From contig NZ_PTQZ01000064.1 of the NCBI RefSeq assembly GCF_002943415.1, positions 1 through 5,337 on the forward strand: 5,337 nucleotides of DNA, given 5' to 3'. Origin of the DNA: Amnimonas aquatica (GTDB taxonomy: Bacteria > Pseudomonadota > Gammaproteobacteria > Pseudomonadales > Moraxellaceae). The notes beneath the pieces are model-generated. The model was not told where the DNA came from. It ran no database searches and saw only the letters and a list, made by a program, of their open reading frames with translations. Positions 1-5,337 of this stretch are shown here, piece after piece. Position 1 is the first letter of the stretch. The number at the start of each line of letters is the position of its first letter. The position numbers and the translations under genes are program-made.

Positions 1-373
1 TGTCCGCGTGCAGGAACTCGAAGCCCTGCTGAACGACCTGCAGGGCCGCCACGAGCGCTACCAGCATGATGTCCGCGAGCACTTCGAGCAGACCGCCAGT
101 CTGGTCAACGAGCTTACCCAGCGCTACCGCGACGTGCACGAGCACCTGGTGCAGGGCGCACTGACGCTGTGCGACGACCCCAAGCGCCAGCGCGAAGACA
201 ATCCCGCGCGCGCCTTCGCCAGCCTGCAGGGCCCGGCCCAGTCCAATACCTACGTCAGCCCCTACACCCAGCTGGAGGAAGGCGACTACTCGGCCTACGA
301 ACCGCCGCGCGACTACGCGACCAAGAGCCCCAGCGACAAGGGTACCCTGGACGAGCGCTTCGGCTTCAAGTGA
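1..373 (+). CDS. zapG: ZapG/YhcB-family (DUF1043) inner-membrane protein, 3' part
   Basis: The reading frame is open from the window edge (first full codon at 2) to TGA at 371-373, giving about 124 residues. The GTG at 8 is probably an internal valine, because the frame continues upstream and family members begin with an N-terminal membrane anchor that is missing here. The visible part starts with a charged helix likely to form a coiled coil (LEALLNDLQGRHERYQ through the HFEQTASLVNELTQRYRDVHEHL segment). That last stretch, ending in LVQGALTLC, is the recognisable DUF1043 core. A polar, proline-rich, probably disordered tail follows and ends in DERFGFK. E. coli YhcB is about 132 residues, so only the anchor and a little of the helix should be missing. 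Known role in E. coli: an inner-membrane protein linked to the divisome, the elongasome and envelope biogenesis. The family call rests on remembered similarity, and the function here is by analogy. Confidence 0.8.
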   Translation, partial: VRVQELEALLNDLQGRHERYQHDVREHFEQTASLVNELTQRYRDVHEHLVQGALTLCDDPKRQREDNPARAFASLQGPAQSNTYVSPYTQLEEGDYSAYEPPRDYATKSPSDKGTLDERFGFK

Positions 374-378
374 TCCCC

Positions 379-394
379 GCCCGCAACCGCGGGC
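379..394 (+). other. GC hairpin just after zapG stop
   Basis: GCCCGC (379-384) and GCGGGC (389-394) form a perfect 6-bp stem with an AACC loop, starting 5 nt after the zapG stop codon. No T-run follows, so it is not a canonical intrinsic terminator. It could protect the mRNA 3' end or aid termination weakly, or it could be a chance product of high GC content. Confidence 0.4.
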
Positions 395-463
395 ATGTCG
401 CCGTTCGTCCGGCGCGGCCCGCAGACTGCGACCTAAGGTGAAGCGTACGGCCACGTAACGACC

Positions 464-492
464 TTACTTTCAGCAGGTGTTTGGTCTACAAT
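464..492 (+). promoter_or_regulatory. Candidate sigma70 promoter for acnB
   Basis: TACAAT at 487-492 matches the -10 consensus at 5 of 6 positions and is the best such hexamer I see in the spacer before acnB. The hexamer 17 bp upstream, TTACTT at 464-469, is a poor -35, so an activator may be needed or the real start may lie elsewhere. Transcription would begin near 499 and leave a leader of about 90 nt. Confidence 0.45.
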
Positions 493-533
493 CCGCGACC
501 GAAATTCCTGCTTCACCTTTGGCACGCCATGTG

Positions 534-554
534 CTTCGGCATAGACGACCGAAG
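534..554 (+). other. Hairpin in acnB leader
   Basis: CTTCGG (534-539) pairs with CCGAAG (549-554) across a 9-nt loop in the predicted untranslated leader of acnB. It ends 22 nt before the ribosome binding site, so it does not itself cover the start. The stem is short; its role, if any, is unknown. Confidence 0.3.
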
Positions 555-576
555 GGTAAGCGCCCCGCCGACCCGT

Positions 577-582
577 AGAGGA
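577..582 (+). promoter_or_regulatory. Ribosome binding site deciding the acnB GTG start
   Basis: AGAGGA lies 7 nt before the GTG at 590-592. This spacing and the immediate match of the protein's beginning ([14 protein letters not shown]) to known AcnB N-termini fix the start at this GTG. Confidence 0.8.
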
Positions 583-589
583 CACTATT

Positions 590-3205
590 GTGCTCGAAGC
601 CTACCGCAGCCATGTTGCCGAACGCGCCGCCCTCGGCGTGCCCCCGAAGCCCCTGGACGACAAGCAGGTCGCTGCCCTCGTCGAACTGCTGAAGAACCCG
701 CCGGCCGGCGAGGAGGCCTTCCTGGTCGACCTGCTGGAGAACCGCGTGCCCGCCGGCGTCGACCCGGCCGCCTACGTCAAGGCCGCGTTCCTGGCCGCCG
801 TCACCAAGGGCGACGCCAGCTCGCCGCTGGTGGACAAGGCCCGCGCCGTCTACCTGCTGGGCACCATGCTCGGTGGCTACAACGTCGAACCGCTGGTCGG
901 CCTGCTGGATGACGCCGAGCTGGGCGCCGCCGCCGCCGAAGCCCTGAAGAAGACCCTGCTGGTGTTCGACTCCTTCCACGACGTGGAAGAGAAGGCCAAG
1001 GCCGGCAACGCCAACGCCAAGGCCGTGCTGCAGTCCTGGGCCGACGCCGAATGGTTCACCAGCCGTCCGGAAGTGCCGCGCGAGATCAAGGTCACCGTCT
1101 TCAAGGTCACCGGCGAGACCAACACCGACGACCTGTCCCCGGCACAGGATGCCTGGAGCCGCCCGGACATCCCGCTGCACGCCAACGCCATGCTGAAGAA
1201 CGTGCGCGACGGCATCCGCCCGGAAAAGCCGCAGGAAATCGGCCCGCTGAACCAGATCAAGGAACTGATCGCCAAGGGCAACCCGGTCGCCTACGTCGGC
1301 GACGTGGTCGGCACCGGCTCCAGCCGCAAGTCCGCCACCAACTCGGTGCTGTGGTTCTTCGGCAACGACATTCCGCACATCCCGAACAAGCGTGACGGCG
1401 GTGTCTGCATCGGCTCCAAGATCGCCCCGATCTTCTTCAACACCATGGAAGACGCCGGCGCCCTGCCGATCGAGCTCGACGTCAACCAGATGAACATGGG
1501 CGATGAAGTCGTGATCCGCATCGATCACGACACCGCGCTGGTCACCGCCAGCAAGAACGGCGCCGAAATCGCCCAGGCCCCGCTGAAGACCCCGGTGCTG
1601 CTGGACGAAGTGCGCGCCGGCGGCCGCATCAACCTGATCATCGGCCGCGGCCTGACCGCCAAGGCCCGCGAATCGCTGGGCCTGGAACCGTCGACGCTGT
1701 TCCGCCACCCGGTGCAGCCGGCCGACACCGGCAAGGGCTACACCCAGGCGCAGAAGATGGTCGGCCGCGCCTGCGGCCTGCCGGAAGGCACCGGCATCCG
1801 CCCGGGCACCTACTGCGAACCGAAGATGACCACCGTCGGCTCCCAGGACACCACCGGCCCGATGACCCGCGACGAGCTGAAGGACCTGGCCTGCCTGGGC
1901 TTCTCCGCCGGCCTGGTGATGCAGTCGTTCTGCCACACCGCCGCCTACCCGAAGCCGGTCGACGTCAACACCCACCACACCCTGCCGGACTTCATCATGA
2001 ACCGCGGCGGCGTGTCGCTGCGTCCGGGTGACGGCATCATCCACTCCTGGCTGAACCGCATGCTGCTGCCCGACACCGTCGGCACCGGCGGTGACTCGCA
2101 CACCCGCTTCCCGCTCGGCATCTCGTTCCCGGCCGGCTCCGGCCTCGTCGCCTTCGCCGCCGCCACCGGCGTCATGCCGCTGGACATGCCGGAGTCCGTG
2201 CTGGTCCGCTTCAAGGGCAAGATGCAGCCTGGCATCACCCTGCGTGACCTGGTGCACGCCATTCCCTACGCCGCCATCCAGCGTGGCGAGCTGACCATCG
2301 AGAAGAAGGGCAAGAAGAACGTCTTCAACGGCCGCATCCTCGAAATCGAAGGTCTCGAAGACCTGACCGTGGAACAGGCTTTCGAGCTGTCCGACGCCTC
2401 CGCCGAGCGCTCCGCCGCCGGCTGCTCGATCACGCTCAGCGAAAAGTCCGTGGCCGAATACCTGACCTCGAACATCACCATGCTGAAGTGGATGATCTCG
2501 CAGGGCTACGGCGACGCGCGCACCATCGCCCGCCGCATCGAGGCCATGGAGAAGTGGCTGGCCAATCCGTCGCTGCTGCGCGCCGACAAGGATGCCGAAT
2601 ACGCCACCGTGTACGAGATCGACCTGAACGAGATCAAGGAACCGATCCTGTGCTGCCCGAACGACCCGGATGACGCCAAGCCGCTGTCCGAAGTCGCCGG
2701 CGCCAAGATCGACGAAGTGTTCATCGGCTCGTGCATGACCAACATCGGCCACTTCCGTGCCGCCGGCAAGCTGCTCGACAAGGTGGAAGGCGGCTCGCTC
2801 GCCACCCGCCTGTGGCTGGCTCCGCCGACCCGCATGGACGAGCACCAGCTGATGGAAGAAGGCTACTACAACATCTACGGCCGCGCCGGTGCCCGCACCG
2901 AAATGCCGGGCTGCTCGCTGTGCATGGGCAACCAGGCCCGTGTCGCGCCGAACACCACCTGCGTGTCGACCTCGACCCGCAACTTCCCGAACCGTCTCGG
3001 CCAGGGTGCCAATGTCTATCTCGCCTCGGCCGAACTCGCTTCCGTCGCCGCCGTGATGGGCAAGCTCCCGACCGTCGCCGAGTACATGGAGTACGCCGGC
3101 AAGATCGACTCGATGGCGGGTGACATCTACCGTTACCTGAACTTCGACAAGATCGGCGAGTACACGGAACAGGCCGACAAGATCAACGTCGCTCAGCTGA
3201 CCTGA
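590..3205 (+). CDS. acnB: Aconitate hydratase B (bifunctional aconitase / 2-methylisocitrate dehydratase)
   Basis: This cytosolic [4Fe-4S] enzyme isomerises citrate to isocitrate through cis-aconitate in the TCA cycle; AcnB enzymes can also process 2-methyl-cis-aconitate in the methylcitrate pathway. The protein has 871 residues (E. coli AcnB has 865) and is collinear with the family from end to end. The order is an N-terminal HEAT-like domain (about 1-160, with the NPPAGEE signature), a swivel domain ([17 protein letters not shown] from 168, [12 protein letters not shown] at 241-252), then the catalytic core with GTGGDSHTR at 498-506. Cluster ligands appear to be Cys715 (in [10 protein letters not shown]) plus Cys775 and Cys778 (in GCSLCMGNQ), followed by [10 protein letters not shown] at 793-802. 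All expected motifs are intact. The gene has its own promoter candidate and a strong terminator, so it is probably monocistronic. Codon choice is strongly biased (almost all Lys as AAG), as expected for a highly expressed gene. In E. coli, AcnB without its cluster binds mRNA; that is not testable here. Confidence 0.98.
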   Translation: MLEAYRSHVAERAALGVPPKPLDDKQVAALVELLKNPPAGEEAFLVDLLENRVPAGVDPAAYVKAAFLAAVTKGDASSPLVDKARAVYLLGTMLGGYNVEPLVGLLDDAELGAAAAEALKKTLLVFDSFHDVEEKAKAGNANAKAVLQSWADAEWFTSRPEVPREIKVTVFKVTGETNTDDLSPAQDAWSRPDIPLHANAMLKNVRDGIRPEKPQEIGPLNQIKELIAKGNPVAYVGDVVGTGSSRKSATNSVLWFFGNDIPHIPNKRDGGVCIGSKIAPIFFNTMEDAGALPIELDVNQMNMGDEVVIRIDHDTALVTASKNGAEIAQAPLKTPVLLDEVRAGGRINLIIGRGLTAKARESLGLEPSTLFRHPVQPADTGKGYTQAQKMVGRACGLPEGTGIRPGTYCEPKMTTVGSQDTTGPMTRDELKDLACLGFSAGLVMQSFCHTAAYPKPVDVNTHHTLPDFIMNRGGVSLRPGDGIIHSWLNRMLLPDTVGTGGDSHTRFPLGISFPAGSGLVAFAAATGVMPLDMPESVLVRFKGKMQPGITLRDLVHAIPYAAIQRGELTIEKKGKKNVFNGRILEIEGLEDLTVEQAFELSDASAERSAAGCSITLSEKSVAEYLTSNITMLKWMISQGYGDARTIARRIEAMEKWLANPSLLRADKDAEYATVYEIDLNEIKEPILCCPNDPDDAKPLSEVAGAKIDEVFIGSCMTNIGHFRAAGKLLDKVEGGSLATRLWLAPPTRMDEHQLMEEGYYNIYGRAGARTEMPGCSLCMGNQARVAPNTTCVSTSTRNFPNRLGQGANVYLASAELASVAAVMGKLPTVAEYMEYAGKIDSMAGDIYRYLNFDKIGEYTEQADKINVAQLT

Positions 3206-3224
3206 TCCTGATGCGCTGAAACAG

Positions 3225-3251
3225 AAAGCCCGGCCATGTGCCGGGCTTTTT
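3225..3251 (+). terminator. Intrinsic terminator of acnB, possibly bidirectional
   Basis: AAAGCCCGG (3225-3233) and CCGGGCTTT (3241-3249) form a perfect 9-bp stem with a 7-nt loop, followed by T-residues to 3251. It begins 19 nt after the acnB stop. The stem's left side is A-rich, so on the minus strand it also ends in a short U-run and may terminate the convergent phosphatase transcript too. Confidence 0.9.
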
Positions 3252-3304
3252 GCTGGGCCGCTTTCCGCATCCGCCGGAGCTAGCGCCCCGGGACACGCGA
3301 CGAC

Positions 3305-3871
3305 TCAGACCAGCGGCGGCCAAAGCGCCAGCGCGGCATGCGCCAGGCCGAAACCGATCGCCGCGCCGCAGATGACATCGGTCGGGTAATGCAGGCCGAG
3401 CACCATGCGCGACAGCGCCACCAGCACGGTGAACGGCAGCAGCAGCACGGCCAGCGTCGGAAACCAGGCCAGCGCGACGGTGGTGAACAGCACCGCCTGC
3501 AGGGTGTGCCCGGACGGGAAGCTGTAGCGGTCGAGCGGCGGGCAGCCGCAGCAGATGTCGCGGTGCGAGATGAACGGCCGCTCGCGCACGAGGCGCCCCT
3601 TGAGCAGCTTGTAGATGATGACGCCGACCAGCGCGGTGGCGCCCATCTGCGCGGCGGCGAGGCGGCCGGTCTGGCCCTGCATCATGAACACGATCATGAG
3701 CAGGTACCAGAACACGCCATCGCCGAGCCGGCTCACGATGCGGAAGAAAAGCCGCACGGCTTCGCGCCGCGAGGTCTGGTTGAACGCCACGCACAGGCGG
3801 TGCTCCAGTACATCGAGTCTGGCCAGGCTGCCGGCGAACGGCGTGGTGAGCGGAGCAGTGGTCTTTTCCAT
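3305..3871 (-). CDS. PAP2-family membrane phosphatase
   Basis: The 188-residue protein is probably an inner-membrane lipid phosphatase of the PAP2 superfamily. All three signature motifs are present in order: K-x6-RP (Lys91 to Pro99, KGRLVRERP), PSGH at 119-122, and SR-x5-H-x3-D (Ser154, Arg155, His161, Asp165). In this family the two histidines and the aspartate act in forming and breaking a phosphohistidine intermediate. Hydrophobic stretches at about 51-64, 74-88, 124-153 and 166-186 fit a multi-pass membrane protein. The ATG start has a good Shine-Dalgarno, AAGGTG, 5 nt upstream. Likely substrates are phosphatidic acid, phosphatidylglycerophosphate or undecaprenyl pyrophosphate; motifs do not tell these apart. 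The conspicuous CCGC cluster at 107-110, just before the PSGH motif, is unusual in appearance. It is divergent from a glycosyltransferase, with a PhoB-box-like element between them, which favours a role in phosphate-responsive lipid metabolism (inference). Confidence 0.92.
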   Translation of the reverse strand: MEKTTAPLTTPFAGSLARLDVLEHRLCVAFNQTSRREAVRLFFRIVSRLGDGVFWYLLMIVFMMQGQTGRLAAAQMGATALVGVIIYKLLKGRLVRERPFISHRDICCGCPPLDRYSFPSGHTLQAVLFTTVALAWFPTLAVLLLPFTVLVALSRMVLGLHYPTDVICGAAIGFGLAHAALALWPPLV

Positions 3872-3875
3872 ATCG

Positions 3876-3887
3876 TCACCTTAAGGT
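3876..3887 (-). promoter_or_regulatory. Phosphatase ribosome binding site inside a 10-bp palindrome
   Basis: ACCTTAAGGT at 3878-3887 is a perfect palindrome. On the minus strand its second half supplies the AAGGTG ribosome binding site of the phosphatase gene, 5 nt before the ATG. Whether the symmetry matters, for example as a regulator site or a small hairpin, is unknown. Confidence 0.5.
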
Positions 3888-3915
3888 CGGGACAATAAGA
3901 TCAGGTTTCACTGTC

Positions 3916-3933
3916 GTGACGGATTGATGACAG
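3916..3933 (-). promoter_or_regulatory. Candidate PhoB (Pho) box facing the PAP2 phosphatase gene
   Basis: On the minus strand, reading 3933 to 3916, the sequence is CTGTCAT-CAAT-CCGTCAC. The enteric Pho box is two CTGTCA(T/C) 7-mers 4 bp apart with an A/T-rich linker. The first 7-mer here is perfect, the second has one mismatch (C for T), and the linker is 3 of 4 A/T. A weaker third repeat in the same phase, GTGAAAC, covers 3911-3905. The box ends 44 nt before the phosphatase ATG. In E. coli phoA and pstS the -10 lies about 10 bp after the box; here that position holds CCTGAT, a poor hexamer, while TATTGT (3897-3892) sits further on, in the right phase for the third repeat. The match is strong, but function is inferred. 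Confidence 0.55.
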
Positions 3934-3938
3934 GCGCG

Positions 3939-3956
3939 CCGTCTTCACATCGTCAC
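3939..3956 (+). promoter_or_regulatory. Weak second Pho-box-like element facing the glycosyltransferase
   Basis: On the plus strand CCGTCTT-CACA-TCGTCAC has the two-7-mer, 4-bp-linker layout of a Pho box but matches only 5 of 7 in each half. It ends 44 nt before the ATG at 4001, the same distance as the stronger box lies from the phosphatase start. TATTTC at 3965-3970 is a possible but weak -10. Taken alone this would not be convincing. Confidence 0.25.
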
Positions 3957-4000
3957 GAGACGGTTATTTCCCTGCAACACCCATGCCGCAGCCTGCAGGC

Positions 4001-5047
4001 ATGAAAATAGCCATCTGCACTGACGCCTGGGCACCCCAGGTCAACGGGGTGGTCACCACCCTCACCCGCACCCGCGAACTGCTGCGGCAGTTCGGCCATG
4101 ACGTGGAGGTCTTCTCTCCCGCCAGCGGCTTCATCACCGTGCCGCTGCCCAGCTACCCGGAGATCCGCCTGCCGCTGTTCCCCGGACGCCGCCTGGGCCG
4201 CCTGCTGGACGAGTTCGCGCCGGATCGCGTGCACATCGCCACCGAGGGCACGCTGGGCCTGGCGGCGCGCGCCTGGTGCATGCGCCGCGGCCTGTGCTTC
4301 ACCACCTCCTACCACACGCAGTTCCCCGACTTCGTGCACCAGCGCTTCCCCATCATTCCTGCTGCCACGGTCTACCGCCTGCTGCGCTGGTTCCATAATG
4401 GTGCATCCGCCACCATGGTCGCCACGCCGCAGGTGCGTGCCGAGCTGGCGCGGCATGGCATAGGCAACACCGTGATGTGGGGACGCGGTGTCGACACGAC
4501 CCTGTTCGATCCGCACCGGCGACAGCCGCTGGACCTGCCAGGACCGGTCTGGGTCTATGTCGGCCGCCTGGCCGTGGAGAAGAACCTGCCCGCCTTCCTG
4601 TCGCTCGACCTGCCCGGCAGCAAGCTGGTGATCGGCGACGGCCCCGCGCGCCGCGAACTGGAGGAGCGCTTCCCGGATGCGCACTTCACCGGCTACAAGT
4701 TCGGCGAGGAACTGGCGGGACTGCTGGCCGGTGGCGATGTGTTCGTGTTCCCCAGCCGCACCGACACTTTCGGGCTGGTGATGCTGGAAGCCATGGCATC
4801 GGGGCTGCCGGTGGCTGCCTACCCCGTCACCGGGCCGGTGGACGTGGTACGGGAAGGGCTGACGGGCTGTCTGCGCGAGGATTTGCGTGATGCCTGCCTG
4901 GCGGCGCTGACGCTGGACCGGAAGGCTGTGCGGGAGGCCGCGCTGGCCTGCGGCTGGGAGAAGGCCGCACGGCAGTTCGAAAGCAATCTGGTGCCATGCC
5001 GCCCGTTGCAGGTCGCCCTGCCGCGGGCCGGCATGACCGGCATCTGA
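4001..5047 (+). CDS. GT4-family glycosyltransferase, SQD2/Agt-like
   Basis: This is a GT-B fold, retaining glycosyltransferase that should move a sugar from a nucleotide donor to a lipid or other acceptor on the cytoplasmic face. I take the ATG at 4001 (348 aa) because homologues begin MKIA-TDAW-PQVNGVV; an ATG at 3983 would add six residues (MPQPAG). Neither start has a usable Shine-Dalgarno, since the GCAGG before 4001 is too close. Numbered from 4001: the N-terminal domain has PQVNGVV at 12-18 and SYHTQFPDF with probable catalytic His105. The donor-binding domain has GRLAVEKN from 188 (Arg189 and Lys194 contact the diphosphate in this family), IGDGP at 211-215, and TDTFGLVMLEAMASGLPV. The usual E-x7-E is D-x7-E here (Asp255, Glu263), which is normal for the SQD2/Agt/MgtA-like branch. 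No signal peptide or membrane helix is visible. Diacylglycerol as acceptor is an inference from subfamily and context; lipopolysaccharide or another glycan remains possible. Confidence 0.9.
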   Translation: MKIAICTDAWAPQVNGVVTTLTRTRELLRQFGHDVEVFSPASGFITVPLPSYPEIRLPLFPGRRLGRLLDEFAPDRVHIATEGTLGLAARAWCMRRGLCFTTSYHTQFPDFVHQRFPIIPAATVYRLLRWFHNGASATMVATPQVRAELARHGIGNTVMWGRGVDTTLFDPHRRQPLDLPGPVWVYVGRLAVEKNLPAFLSLDLPGSKLVIGDGPARRELEERFPDAHFTGYKFGEELAGLLAGGDVFVFPSRTDTFGLVMLEAMASGLPVAAYPVTGPVDVVREGLTGCLREDLRDACLAALTLDRKAVREAALACGWEKAARQFESNLVPCRPLQVALPRAGMTGI

Positions 5048-5053
5048 GAGACC

Positions 5054-5337
5054 TCAGGCGGTCTCGATGCCGGTGATGTGCCATGGCGCATCAGCGCGGC
5101 CGTAGTCGCGCTCGAGGTGCCAGATATCGATGAAGTCCTCTTCCACGCCTTCGACGCGGTCACGGTAGCGCCCGCTGAAACGGATGCTGACCTCGGCCAT
5201 GCCGAAGCGCTGGTCCGCACGCACCAGTTCGGTACGCACCGACAGCACTTCCGTGGACGGTGCCACGGCCAGGCTGGCGCGCTCGGCCGACAGGGCAGCG
5301 TGCAGCTCGGGCGTCAGGTATTCGCGCAGCGAAGCCA
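5054..5337 (-). CDS. Tim44-like domain protein, C-terminal part
   Basis: The frame enters from the right edge on the minus strand and ends with TGA at 5056-5054, giving about 93 residues. The GTG at 5266 is internal: codons upstream read LREYLTPELHAAL without a break, so the gene is longer than the window shows. The pattern, LTPEL followed by a beta-rich stretch (AEVSIRFSGRYRD), then DFIDIWHLER and a final WHITGIETA, matches the end of bacterial Tim44-like (PF04280) domains, where the WHL and W--(A/T)GI motifs are typical. These proteins are usually membrane-associated with an N-terminal signal or anchor, which is not visible here. Their bacterial function is poorly defined; mitochondrial Tim44 links Hsp70 to the import channel, but that should not be carried over. 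The gene converges on the glycosyltransferase with only 6 nt between stop codons. Confidence 0.75.
   Translation of the reverse strand, partial: ASLREYLTPELHAALSAERASLAVAPSTEVLSVRTELVRADQRFGMAEVSIRFSGRYRDRVEGVEEDFIDIWHLERDYGRADAPWHITGIETA

Noticed and set aside
529..912. A possible upstream ORF starting at ATG 529 (MCFGIDD...) running into acnB
   Set aside because: No ribosome binding site precedes it, it continues far into acnB out of frame, and the translation becomes Arg/Pro/Ala-rich, so it is a shadow frame.
470..2845. A 791-codon open frame on the minus strand opposite acnB
   Set aside because: Its translation is low-complexity and rich in G, A, V, H, Q and R, as expected from the antisense of strongly GC-biased codons. 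The plus strand encodes a complete, conserved AcnB, and no recognisable domain or ribosome binding site supports the antisense frame.
3183..3794. A 203-codon open frame on the minus strand overlapping the phosphatase gene
   Set aside because: It is a frame-shifted shadow of the PAP2 gene, full of Arg, Ala and Pro, and it runs through the acnB terminator. The overlapping 188-residue frame has all three PAP2 motifs.
3880..3901. A full PmrA/BasR box (two CTTAAG-like half-sites)
   Set aside because: CTTAAG at 3880-3885 is followed by AATAAG only at 3894, a 14-bp offset instead of 11, and the bases at the expected position do not match.
3953..4684. A 243-codon open frame on the minus strand opposite the glycosyltransferase
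   Set aside because: It has a biased, motif-free composition and lies opposite a clearly conserved GT4 protein; it would also begin inside that gene.
5054..5266. A complete 70-residue gene starting at GTG 5266
   Set aside because: The frame continues upstream to the window edge with family-like residues (LREYLTPEL), so the GTG is an internal valine of a larger Tim44-like gene.

Overview
The window looks like ordinary chromosomal DNA of a high-GC gammaproteobacterium. A YhcB/ZapG (DUF1043) family gene, a family characteristic of Gammaproteobacteria, lies beside an AcnB that by eye is close to Pseudomonas and Escherichia AcnB. Codons strongly favour G/C in the third position. The genus cannot be fixed from the sequence alone, and no mobile element, CRISPR array, tRNA or rRNA is visible.

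Layout from left to right: (1) the 3' part of a zapG/yhcB-like envelope and division gene on the plus strand, cut by the window edge, followed by a small GC hairpin; (2) a 216-nt spacer with a plausible sigma70 promoter and a leader of about 90 nt; (3) acnB on the plus strand, starting with GTG and ending at a clear intrinsic terminator; (4) a small membrane PAP2-family phosphatase on the minus strand, convergent with acnB; (5) a short intergenic region of roughly 110-130 nt separating the phosphatase from a divergent GT4 glycosyltransferase on the plus strand; (6) the 3' end of a Tim44-like domain gene on the minus strand, convergent with the glycosyltransferase and only 6 nt from it.

acnB is the TCA-cycle housekeeping gene of the window. 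The phosphatase and glycosyltransferase are the more interesting pair. They share one divergent control region, and on the phosphatase-facing strand that region carries an 18-bp element matching the classic PhoB box (two 7-mers 4 bp apart) at 13 of 14 informative positions. The glycosyltransferase resembles the SQD2/Agt-type enzymes that put sugars on diacylglycerol, and PAP2 phosphatases can supply diacylglycerol from phosphatidic acid. A phosphate-starvation module replacing phospholipid with glycolipid is therefore a coherent and testable hypothesis, but it is inference and not demonstrated here.
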